Below, piece by piece: positions 8,374-15,456 of a stretch of DNA of 15,456 nt. The stretch lies in contig JALSQH010000262.1 in the NCBI GenBank assembly GCA_026985515.1, positions 1 through 15,456 of the forward strand. Reading direction: 5' to 3'. Position numbers and translations under genes: made by a program. Within the stretch, counting starts at the first letter, position 1; every line of letters starts with the position of its first letter. The DNA is from a bacterium. Lineage in GTDB: Bacteria; JALSQH01. The notes below the pieces were generated by a model. That model saw only the letters and a list, made by a program, of their open reading frames with translations, made no database searches and had not been told where the DNA came from.

Positions 8374-9080
8374 CACAACAGGATGGAAAGAGCAAGGGAA
8401 ACAATTGGATTCAAAATAGATGAGATAAGTCCGGGAACAAGAAAGAGAATTAAAAGAAGAATCATCATACCATACGGTTCAAGTCTTGCGTAAAATATTC
8501 CAACAGATGGTGGAGCAAGTCCCACTACTATTCTGCTCCCATCAAGTGGTGGAAATGGAATCAGGTTAAAAAAGGCAAGAAAAAGATTAATAATCACCCC
8601 GAAAAAGGCCATCTGGGTAAGAGGAAGAAGTATCCTGATAAGAACAGGAGCATCTGAAAAATTTATGTACCCGGGCATCCTCAGGTAGTAACCAAGTGAA
8701 GGTTCAATGAGAAAAAAAGCTCTTATTAGAAGTGCATAGACAACCGCCTGAATTATATTGGCAGCAGGACCAGCTGCGGCAACATATACCATATCTCTCT
8801 TGGGATTTCTGAGAGCCAGAAAATTTATCGGAACCGGTCTGGCCCATCCAAAAAAGATTCTTCCCACTGTCAGGAGTTCAAGTAGTGGTAATATAATTGT
8901 GCCCACAGGATCAATATGATGAAGCGGATTCAATGTGAGCCTGCCCTTTAATTTTGCAGTGTAATCCCCCAATTTGTAAGCCATCCATCCGTGTGCTATT
9001 TCGTGCAACACCACCGCAAATAATAGAGGAATACCATACAAAAAGAGTTTAACAATAAATGCGCCAATTCCGTGTCCCAT
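8373..9080 (-). CDS. Compact site-2-type intramembrane protease, peptidase family M50
   Basis: A zinc protease that cuts within the membrane. It has 235 residues and about six hydrophobic segments. The zinc-binding HEIAHG motif (H26, E27, H30) lies in the first helix, NPLHHIDPVGT follows at 51-61, and the third ligand is Asp180 in NLIPFPPLDG. No PDZ domain is present, so it belongs to the short M50 group often found beside trpS, not to the RseP type. Substrate is unknown. It could process signalling proteins such as the anti-sigma factor about 3 kb away, but nothing in the sequence shows this. It is the first gene of the operon with trpS, scpA, scpB and rluB. There is no Shine-Dalgarno site before the ATG, and a promoter candidate ends only about 7 bases upstream. 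Confidence 0.93.
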   Translation of the reverse strand: MGHGIGAFIVKLFLYGIPLLFAVVLHEIAHGWMAYKLGDYTAKLKGRLTLNPLHHIDPVGTIILPLLELLTVGRIFFGWARPVPINFLALRNPKRDMVYVAAAGPAANIIQAVVYALLIRAFFLIEPSLGYYLRMPGYINFSDAPVLIRILLPLTQMAFFGVIINLFLAFFNLIPFPPLDGSRIVVGLAPPSVGIFYARLEPYGMMILLLILFLVPGLISSILNPIVSLALSILL

Positions 9081-9087
9081 AGATATT

Positions 9088-9115
9088 AGAATACCATTAT
9101 TTCAGATTCAGTCAA
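9088..9115 (-). promoter_or_regulatory. Candidate sigma-70-type promoter for the M50-trpS-scp operon
   Basis: On the minus strand TTGACT (9115-9110) and TATTCT (9093-9088) are separated by 16 bases, matching -35 and -10 at 5/6 and 4/6. Transcription would start at about 9081-9080, directly at the ATG of the M50 gene, giving a leaderless or almost leaderless mRNA. The lack of a ribosome binding site there fits this. Confidence 0.5.
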
Positions 9116-9124
9116 TGAGAGGAA

Positions 9125-9146
9125 CCCCGTGACGATCGCCACGGGG
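9125..9146. other. GC-rich perfect hairpin in the spacer
   Basis: CCCCGTG and CACGGGG form a 7-base-pair stem around an 8-base loop containing the palindrome CGATCG. It lies 10 bases upstream of the promoter candidate. On the minus strand it is followed by TTCCTCTCATT, a poor U-rich tract, so it may be a weak terminator for the large surface-protein genes. It could instead be an operator or part of a structured RNA. Confidence 0.5.
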
Positions 9147-9160
9147 CCAGGTGGGGCAAG

Positions 9161-9183
9161 AAGGCGGGAAATTTTAAGGCGGG
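9161..9183. repeat. Short direct repeat AAGGCGGG x2
   Basis: AAGGCGGG occurs at 9161-9168 and 9176-9183, 15 bases apart start to start, separated by AAATTTT. With the nearby hairpin it makes a GC-rich island of about 65 bases in an AT-rich spacer. The role is unknown; a protein-binding site or an RNA element is possible. Confidence 0.5.
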
Positions 9184-9238
9184 CACAAACTATATACAAT
9201 ACTCATGCCATCGTTTTCTCATCCTGTAATGAAATTTT

Positions 9239-9275
9239 CTGAAAAAATTTCAGCAAAAAGTGACAAAAAATGTCA
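9239..9275 (-). terminator. Two AT-rich inverted repeats after the lipoprotein gene
   Basis: Two small perfect inverted repeats lie 3 to 39 bases past the lipoprotein stop: TGACA/TGTCA (9261-9275) and CTGAAA/TTTCAG (9239-9253). On the minus strand the first is followed by CTTTTT and the second is T-rich on both sides. The stems are short and weak, so terminator function is only possible. Confidence 0.3.
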
Positions 9276-9277
9276 AA

Positions 9278-12200
9278 TTATCTTATGGGAGGGGCAAGTC
9301 CTTCAAATTTCACAAAATAGATTTTGTGCCCAGTAACGGAATATTCTCCAGATCCTATTATTGAATAGTAGAAAAAGTTTCCAGGATGCTGCGGATCTGG
9401 GGAAACGAAAGTATCTATAACAGTAGGTGAAAAACCTTTGTTATCCGCAACTATTTCTGGATGCTCGTAATTGGAAATGTCAAAAACAAACAACCCAATG
9501 GAACCAAGGGAAACAAAGAGATACTGAGCAGTTTTATCAATTGACTTGATAACAGCCCCCTGGGTCTGCTCCTGCTGATTCAGATAATCGTTTATATCAA
9601 TTTTGCTCAAAAGATAGGGTTGAGATGGATCGGAAATATTGTAAAGAAAAATTGTTTTTGAAGTGGCAGTTATCAACAGATCCCTCTGAATATAGTTGTC
9701 AACCACAGAACTATTCGCCGCTTCCCCTGACAGAAATGTCACAACTGGTGGAGCGCTGAGGGTGTAGGAAAGAATACTTCCTGAGATAGTGATCAAATTA
9801 CTGTTGTCCCTGGCCACATAGATGGGGGCATCCTGCCTCATACAGTAGGAATACCCACCAACTATGGAAGGATTCATCTCTGCTCCCAGTCTCTGATAGT
9901 AAAGTCGAGGGGAAGTGTTGCTGTCATCACAGAAGAATACAAAGTTTGAATTATCACCGGAAAGTTTTTTAATTTTTTTATCAGGTCCCCACTGATTCAA
10001 AAATACAGGTTTACGGAAGTTTCTGAAGTCGTATTCGTAAACTCCATAATTGTTTGAAGCAATGTAAAGATGGGAGCGGGAACGATCAAAATAGAGTCCG
10101 GTTGCTTCACCATCTATGTCAATATGGGAAACAACTTCCGGGTGAGATATGTCAGTTATATCAATCAGGTCAACACCACCATAACCCTTTGCTGCGAAAA
10201 CATAATTCTTACCAAAACTTTTAAATGACTGGAAAGCGAAGGGAATACCACCAATATTTATCTCTCTGCGAATATTATAACTACTGTCAATTACCGAGAG
10301 TCCTCTGTAATAATTTGATGCATACTTCATATCTGAGAAATCCTGCATATCAGTAAAATCATTTGCGGGACACTTTCCATTAGTGGAGTAACAATCTGAA
10401 ATGGGACCCGCATCTGTCCAGTTGTCAGTTTCCGCTACGAAAATTCTATTATCTGAATGCCAGTTTATATCAGGTGTGGCTGGTTGATAGGGATCAGACA
10501 CATTCAGAAATCTCAACTCATTTCCAGAGAATGTATATGCAATGGGCCATGCAACCCTTATGGGATCAATAAATAATCTATCCACAGAACCGAGATAATC
10601 TTTGTACTCTTTCACTCTACAGGAAGAAGGATCAGAAACAGGTTTGTTCAGACAATTACCATTTAAAAATAAAGGCCTGTCAGGTTCAGTGACATCTATT
10701 ATAAAAAGTGGAACACTATGGTGATCAGGAGGGTAGTTCTCACTGGCATTTATTCCAACGAAAAGGAGATCAGCCTTTTTATATGAGGCAGTATAATATG
10801 CCCATGGATCCCTCAGATAGAATAATGGATCAACCGCAACTCTCTTTTCATCAATGAGATGCCAGTACTCTCTCGGCACCTCAATACCATTTCTGTAAAG
10901 GATAAAATCCTCTGGAGAAGTAACATGGGCAACATACTGGATTCTGGCAATGTAGGAGTGATATTTATCACTGTAATTGAAATAGAGGGGTTCATCTTCA
11001 ACCTGTCCCCCTTTCAGCAGGAAAAGAGAATCTGCAATCCAGTAACTCATAAAAGGAGGTCCTCTGTAAGAATCATAGGGTCCCACAGTTATGAACCTTG
11101 GCTGGAAACAGCTGTAACCAGCTGGACAAATGGATGAATCTTTGACCGCGTAACATCTGGATCCCTGAGGGCATTTCGTCAGAATATCTTTCATACTCAC
11201 AATAACAAGGCCATATTTGTCCGCTGCAATAAAAAAATGTTTTTTAAAGTAAAGGGAATCAAGTATCCTGGAACAGAAGATATCCTGTACATTAAATGGA
11301 CATACTTTCACCTGTTTTACCACATCAAACAATCCTGACGATTTTTCAACACAATCCGGGATGCTGAAATTGGAAATATTCAGTGCTCCAACAACATTTC
11401 TCGCTGAGAACCAGGAAGCATAAACAAAACTCCTGCCGTTATAAAATCCGATGCCTGAGTGACCATGATAATTAAATGATCCCTGTGCATTTGTAAAGAG
11501 ATTGGTATCCTTTACCACAGGTGAAGTTATCCCGTTTTTGAAACTAACAGAAAGAGTTGTGTAAGGTTCTCCAGATTCACCACCTCCACCAGAGACAATA
11601 AGACATCTGTCTCTGTAAAACATTGATACTGCCCCACCTCTCTCTGTATAACTCAAAGGCACCCGGAATCTCTTGAGAAAATATATCGAGCCGGGATCCT
11701 CAGGATTATTCATATAGAAGACATCGATGTTACCATATGATTCACCTAAAAAAAGGAGGTAGTACTTTCCAAGACCGATTCCCTGGAATTCCGGCGGCAG
11801 AATGTTTCTATCATAAAAGGGGCCGGTTACCAGTACCGAATAGGCAAAGGAATCAAGGTCCATGTATCTGGAAACCATCACCGGTGATACATAGACTCTT
11901 ACCTTTGTCCTTCCAGTTACAGATGCGCCACTATCATCATATATTTTCACAATGATTGAAAACTCTCCCGGGCTTGTATAGGCCCAGGAAAGGTTGAGAT
12001 TGGATGGACGATTCTTGACATAATCCACCACCCCGTCGCCATTCATGTCATACTCTACTTTCTCAATTTCTCCATCGGGGTCATGAGCCGATAGATACAG
12101 CATGACGCTCAGCTTTCCATTTGAAAGTGAACCTTCCCGTGGAGAAACATAAAAGGAGTCAATCACCGGTGGCTTATTGCTGGTGACCTTTATAACTTTT

Positions 12201-12586
12201 TCCGGTGGAGTAGCAACAGTGCCCGTCTTCTTATCCTTGATCAGGGCCCTTAAGTTGTACTCTCCAGGCAACTTATATGTGTATGAAACATTCAAACATT
12301 CGCTTCCAGTGTAATCCCACTTCCCATCACCATTAAAATCGACATAATAGGCAAGATCTGTGAAACTTCTGTATTCCTCACCGGCAATCTTTCCAATGAG
12401 AGTAACCTTTACAGTGAGGGGTGCCTTACCCTCCAGGGGATCAACTGTAAAGGCAGTGATAAGAATCACTTCGTTTGAAACTGGCGGTGTTATACGTCCA
12501 TCATTATCTTCCCCTTTCTTTTTACAACCCGATGATATTGAAATTAAAGTTAGAAAAATAGCAAAAAGAAATGTTACTCTTTTCAT
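9278..12586 (-). CDS. Large lipoprotein with PKD-like domains and an LVIVD-type beta-propeller region
   Basis: An 1102-residue exported protein of unknown function. Residues 1-20 are a signal peptide ending in ISSG before Cys21, a lipoprotein cleavage site followed by a Lys-rich linker. Two PKD-like domains follow (about 41-135 and 139-233), each with a DxNGDGxxD loop (83-91 and 180-188) that may bind calcium. The rest (about 240-1102) is beta-rich. It carries about eight repeats of the type 'hydrophobic-D-I-S-x-x-x-x-P' near 288, 399, 627, 691, 805, 850, 978 and 1031, resembling LVIVD beta-propeller blades. Cysteine pairs, such as CPQGSRC at 472-478 and CPAGYSC at 487-493, suggest disulfides outside the cytoplasm. 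The ATG lies 47 bases after the stop of the preceding surface protein, with no strong ribosome binding site. The two are probably co-transcribed. Confidence 0.8.
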   Translation of the reverse strand: MKRVTFLFAIFLTLISISSGCKKKGEDNDGRITPPVSNEVILITAFTVDPLEGKAPLTVKVTLIGKIAGEEYRSFTDLAYYVDFNGDGKWDYTGSECLNVSYTYKLPGEYNLRALIKDKKTGTVATPPEKVIKVTSNKPPVIDSFYVSPREGSLSNGKLSVMLYLSAHDPDGEIEKVEYDMNGDGVVDYVKNRPSNLNLSWAYTSPGEFSIIVKIYDDSGASVTGRTKVRVYVSPVMVSRYMDLDSFAYSVLVTGPFYDRNILPPEFQGIGLGKYYLLFLGESYGNIDVFYMNNPEDPGSIYFLKRFRVPLSYTERGGAVSMFYRDRCLIVSGGGGESGEPYTTLSVSFKNGITSPVVKDTNLFTNAQGSFNYHGHSGIGFYNGRSFVYASWFSARNVVGALNISNFSIPDCVEKSSGLFDVVKQVKVCPFNVQDIFCSRILDSLYFKKHFFIAADKYGLVIVSMKDILTKCPQGSRCYAVKDSSICPAGYSCFQPRFITVGPYDSYRGPPFMSYWIADSLFLLKGGQVEDEPLYFNYSDKYHSYIARIQYVAHVTSPEDFILYRNGIEVPREYWHLIDEKRVAVDPLFYLRDPWAYYTASYKKADLLFVGINASENYPPDHHSVPLFIIDVTEPDRPLFLNGNCLNKPVSDPSSCRVKEYKDYLGSVDRLFIDPIRVAWPIAYTFSGNELRFLNVSDPYQPATPDINWHSDNRIFVAETDNWTDAGPISDCYSTNGKCPANDFTDMQDFSDMKYASNYYRGLSVIDSSYNIRREINIGGIPFAFQSFKSFGKNYVFAAKGYGGVDLIDITDISHPEVVSHIDIDGEATGLYFDRSRSHLYIASNNYGVYEYDFRNFRKPVFLNQWGPDKKIKKLSGDNSNFVFFCDDSNTSPRLYYQRLGAEMNPSIVGGYSYCMRQDAPIYVARDNSNLITISGSILSYTLSAPPVVTFLSGEAANSSVVDNYIQRDLLITATSKTIFLYNISDPSQPYLLSKIDINDYLNQQEQTQGAVIKSIDKTAQYLFVSLGSIGLFVFDISNYEHPEIVADNKGFSPTVIDTFVSPDPQHPGNFFYYSIIGSGEYSVTGHKIYFVKFEGLAPPIR

Positions 12587-12633
12587 CTCATCTGATTATT
12601 ACAAAATGCGTGCCAGACCAGAGTAGTTGTAAA

Positions 12634-15456
12634 TCAATTTTTTATCTTTCTAAACAGTCCATAACCGGTAAGCCACAGGAAAGTAAGAAGAATTATTACT
12701 ATGTAACCTGCAGGATTTCCAGAGGTACAACCAAACCCCTCAGACCTGATCTCAAAAACCAGACCTTTCTCTGAAACATTTCCTGCCTCGTCACGGGCTC
12801 TGACAATTAATCTGTGAGTTCCGCTTTTTAAACCATCAAGAGGAATGATCCTTGAAGTTGTCCAGGGTGAAAAATCTCCATTATCTATCTTCCATGAAAT
12901 CGTTACATCAGACATATCTTCGGTACCAACAACGATAGAGTCACCATTTGAAAATACAGTTTCAGGATTAAGGAATGAAATTTCAGGTGGAGTTCTGTCC
13001 ACAATAAATTCAACCTTTGCAGGTGTGTAGTCCATCCATGTATACCCGGCATAGGATTGAATGGCTGCAACCTCAAGAGTGTGTTTTCCGTCAAGAAGTC
13101 CCTTTAAATTTACCGAAACCTCTTTTGTTTTGACGGGTGGATGCCATAATCCTCCATCCAGTCTGTATGTGTAAAGAAGATTATCTGGATCAACGAGTTT
13201 ACTTGAACCATTGTATTTGAATATCAATTCATCTTTGTTGGTCACAAATTTACTCACATATGAAGCTGGCAGAAATACCTCATCCCCCTGGGCACCGGGT
13301 ACCTCAATCGTTGTATCTGGATGCAAATCAGCCGGCGACGCACCGGAAAGAGAAAGATTACCCAGGAACTGAAAAATGTTAACATTACCGAGCAGAGTTA
13401 TATACAGACTGAACCACTTATTATCTGGTCCATCTGGACCAGAATAGTGAAGGTCAAAAGTTAATCCCGCCAGTCTGAATCTTGTTTCAACATAAAACTG
13501 AACATATGAGGACATGAGAACAGGAATCAAATTGGAAAATTGATCTTTCAACAGTGAAGTATTAACATCTATTTCAGATGATACCACTTCTATGGGGGTT
13601 ACTCCATAGCTGATAAGAGAGGGACTGTTTATCTCTCCGTAAAGCATTATATAGCCCGGGACATAATCTGGCAAATAATCGTAATTGGGATCACACTCAG
13701 GCTGTCCATAGTAGGGATCAAGGGGACTGCAACCTTTGTGAAATTCAAGATCAAATCCCGCTGTAAGGTTCCACCTCAACGTCATTATTCGTTTCTTGAC
13801 GTTATATTTATCAGTAAACCAGAACTCAAAATCAAGTGCGGGGAAATAAAAGGCAACATCAAATTTCCCGGTCATCCCCTGACCGGGCCCACTGGAATTG
13901 TTGTAGGTTCCAACTCCAACTGCAGCAGTGGGAGTAGCTCTCGGCACCATTTTGATTTCAACATATGAATTATCTTTTGCAAGTCTTCCCAGGACCGGTA
14001 TAAGATTCTTCCATACATCTACTTTTAGAAAATCTTTAAAAGGTGTTTCCTTACCATTTTCATCGTATGGAGTCATCTCAAACTCCACTATTCCTGCTGC
14101 AAAGGCTGCATAGAGGACCTGCTTGAGAAAGTTCTCATGGATTGAAAGAGCCATATCGTAATTGAATACATTTGATGAACCATCATCCTTAATCCCATTA
14201 TGATTGGCATCATACATTACTGTCCTGAAGCCTCCCCAGGTGTTTACTCCATACTTTATGAGAGTCAGACTACCAAGAGATGGAGGAGTCACATTGGGTG
14301 GAGGAACATCTGATTTGTCTATAAGCGGTGGACCAAAATCTGTGGGACCGGAATCATCATCAAACTGCTGGTCCTCGTCAACTCCATCGTTGTGATTGTA
14401 AAGTGCACAAATTCCAAAGAAATCTGTTGGTTCAGGATTATTTAAGTCAATATCCCTGGAGCAATCCGCATTAAACAGAATTGGTTCAGCTGCTGCGTTC
14501 AAACGAATATCCATTGCACAATTTGTGTATGTGGAAGGCTTCCACAATCCATTGGAGTCGTAAGTTCCATTTACTTCATGATACTGCGTACTTGAACTGT
14601 ATGAAGAATCCACCACATCAGGATTCTGACCGTAGAGACCAACATCTACCAGTCCCTTTCCTATTTTCCATGGATCACCCAGGAGATTATTCATATCAAT
14701 GGGTAGTGCACCAGCAAGTGCGCTTTTAAGGCTGTTATTCAGGATATTTTGAAATTTACTTTCTAATATAGGTTTTAACAAATTTAACAAATCATCAGTC
14801 AATGAACCCGGATCAATATTCAAATCAAATTTTGCATCTTTTAAATTACTTAATATCACATCAGTAACATTAATATCAACATCCAGAGCATCAGGATTAT
14901 AAATTCCATCATTTGAATTATCAAAGAAAAAGAATTTCATTGAGGCAACTATATCAAAATAATACCACTCTACAAAACCTCCTCCTCTACCGATTGTATC
15001 ACCCGCGTCTATGCCTAACTCCGCATAAACATCTGGAATACTGATCCTGAATACTATTGAATCTGCTGGAAAATCGCCACAATTGCCAGGCCCAGTACAA
15101 AACCCAAATTTTGTTATATCTGCACCATCCCAGACATTATGACAGGGAGAAGGTTTTGGATAATTATAACAACTTCTTCCGTTAGATTGCCTCGGACCAG
15201 GAAAAGTATAACCGCTGTGATAGGGAGGAGTGTGATGAAAATCCCTCAAAGTTTCATATGATCCATCAGCTTTTAATACAGTAGGACTATTAGTCCATGT
15301 AAAATATAAATGGGTCTCGTCCACATATACTGCCTGGTCATCACCAGGAAAGCAATAGTAGCCATCCGTATTATCTCCTCCTCCATGTTCATAATGAGAA
15401 GAACAATAACAACAGGAATAACCATAACAGCTTCCGCTACAATGACCCCTACAACT
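12634..15456 (-). CDS. Giant surface protein: Cys-rich start, possible TULIP-like core, two Ig-like domains, C-terminal sorting signal (5' part outside window)
   Basis: The frame stays open to the window edge, so the gene begins outside; 940 residues are visible (numbered from the edge). A GTG at 15324 is not needed as a start. Residues 2-35 hold seven cysteines among Gly, Ser and Tyr. More cysteines are at 96, 105, 120 and 126. The middle (about 215-705) has amphipathic segments at 220-250 (ending NSLKSALAGALPID) and 436-461 (SIHENFLKQVLYAAFAAGIV) that resemble BPI/TULIP lipid-binding proteins by pattern. Asp/Pro-rich linkers lie at about 350-390. Two tandem Ig-like domains follow (about 724-820 and 821-905), with matching YRLDGGLW and WKIDNGDF strands. 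The end is Cys910 (FGCTSG), a membrane helix (916-934) and RKIKN: a sorting-signal layout like MYXO- or Synerg-CTERM. Function is unknown. Confidence 0.75.
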   Translation of the reverse strand, partial: SCRGHCSGSCYGYSCCYCSSHYEHGGGDNTDGYYCFPGDDQAVYVDETHLYFTWTNSPTVLKADGSYETLRDFHHTPPYHSGYTFPGPRQSNGRSCYNYPKPSPCHNVWDGADITKFGFCTGPGNCGDFPADSIVFRISIPDVYAELGIDAGDTIGRGGGFVEWYYFDIVASMKFFFFDNSNDGIYNPDALDVDINVTDVILSNLKDAKFDLNIDPGSLTDDLLNLLKPILESKFQNILNNSLKSALAGALPIDMNNLLGDPWKIGKGLVDVGLYGQNPDVVDSSYSSSTQYHEVNGTYDSNGLWKPSTYTNCAMDIRLNAAAEPILFNADCSRDIDLNNPEPTDFFGICALYNHNDGVDEDQQFDDDSGPTDFGPPLIDKSDVPPPNVTPPSLGSLTLIKYGVNTWGGFRTVMYDANHNGIKDDGSSNVFNYDMALSIHENFLKQVLYAAFAAGIVEFEMTPYDENGKETPFKDFLKVDVWKNLIPVLGRLAKDNSYVEIKMVPRATPTAAVGVGTYNNSSGPGQGMTGKFDVAFYFPALDFEFWFTDKYNVKKRIMTLRWNLTAGFDLEFHKGCSPLDPYYGQPECDPNYDYLPDYVPGYIMLYGEINSPSLISYGVTPIEVVSSEIDVNTSLLKDQFSNLIPVLMSSYVQFYVETRFRLAGLTFDLHYSGPDGPDNKWFSLYITLLGNVNIFQFLGNLSLSGASPADLHPDTTIEVPGAQGDEVFLPASYVSKFVTNKDELIFKYNGSSKLVDPDNLLYTYRLDGGLWHPPVKTKEVSVNLKGLLDGKHTLEVAAIQSYAGYTWMDYTPAKVEFIVDRTPPEISFLNPETVFSNGDSIVVGTEDMSDVTISWKIDNGDFSPWTTSRIIPLDGLKSGTHRLIVRARDEAGNVSEKGLVFEIRSEGFGCTSGNPAGYIVIILLTFLWLTGYGLFRKIKN

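Noticed and set aside
8374-8376. GTG as start of trpS in a GTGA overlap
   Set aside because: AAGGAGGT lies between it and the ATG at 8361, and the ATG fits the family N-terminus better.
9125-9146. Guanidine-II (mini-ykkC) riboswitch
   Set aside because: The loop contains ACGA, but there is only one hairpin with an 8-base loop, not two tandem hairpins with ACGR tetraloops.
8361-9277. T-box or other tryptophan-sensing leader for trpS
   Set aside because: trpS follows the M50 gene directly with no leader, and the spacer before the M50 gene has no T-box consensus or Trp-rich leader peptide.
9600-15300. Open frames of 60-90 codons opposite the two large surface-protein genes and the other long genes
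   Set aside because: They lie wholly inside well-supported genes, have no ribosome binding sites or recognisable domains, and are chance shadows.
15322-15324. GTG as the start of the giant surface protein
   Set aside because: The frame is open upstream to the window edge, no ribosome binding site precedes the GTG, and the protein would lack a signal peptide.

Overview
The window is a stretch of bacterial chromosome. It carries an NAD-dependent DNA ligase, a LemA/HtpX pair, an ECF sigma factor with its anti-sigma factor, an M50 protease, trpS, scpA, scpB and rluB. The base composition is moderately AT-rich, arginine is written mostly as AGA/AGG, and ATA isoleucine codons are frequent. The TrpRS is of the Thermotoga type that carries four cysteines for an iron-sulfur cluster. 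Together these suggest an anaerobic, possibly thermophilic bacterium. The order M50 protease - trpS - scpA - scpB - rluB is one I associate with Desulfobacterota-like (deltaproteobacterial) genomes, but the phylum cannot be fixed from this window. There are no mobile elements, CRISPR arrays, tRNAs or rRNAs, and nearly all of the DNA is coding.

Left part, + strand (1-5340). The 3' end of ligA is followed, after a strong ribosome binding site, by an alpha/beta hydrolase. LemA and an HtpX-like M48 membrane metalloprotease with an added N-terminal zinc ribbon come next, joined by ATGA stop/start overlaps. After only 32 bases comes an ECF sigma factor, overlapping by ATGA with a one-pass membrane anti-sigma factor. 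A candidate ECF-type promoter overlaps the htpX stop codon and would start transcription at or next to the sigma start codon. The simplest reading is a membrane-quality or envelope-stress unit, with proteolysis genes beside a self-regulated sigma/anti-sigma switch.

Middle part, - strand (5324-9080). Transcribed right to left are a compact site-2-type M50 protease, trpS, scpA, scpB and rluB. All are packed with overlaps of a few bases or gaps of about 10 bases, so this is almost certainly one operon covering tRNA charging, chromosome condensation and rRNA modification. A candidate promoter lies directly before the M50 start, which has no Shine-Dalgarno sequence. The 3' ends of rluB and the anti-sigma gene converge and overlap by 17 bases.

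Spacer (9081-9277). This 197-base gap holds the M50 promoter candidate, a strong GC-rich hairpin, an 8-base direct repeat, and two AT-rich inverted repeats just after the upstream gene's stop.

Right part, - strand (9278-15456). Two very large exported proteins are separated by 47 bases. The upstream one, cut by the window edge, has a very cysteine-rich segment, a central region that resembles the TULIP/BPI lipid-binding fold by pattern, two tandem Ig-like domains, and a C-terminal Cys + membrane helix + basic tail like a sorting signal. The downstream one is a lipoprotein with two PKD-like domains and about eight LVIVD-type beta-propeller blades. They are likely a surface-anchored pair of unknown function, and they are the least explained part of the window.
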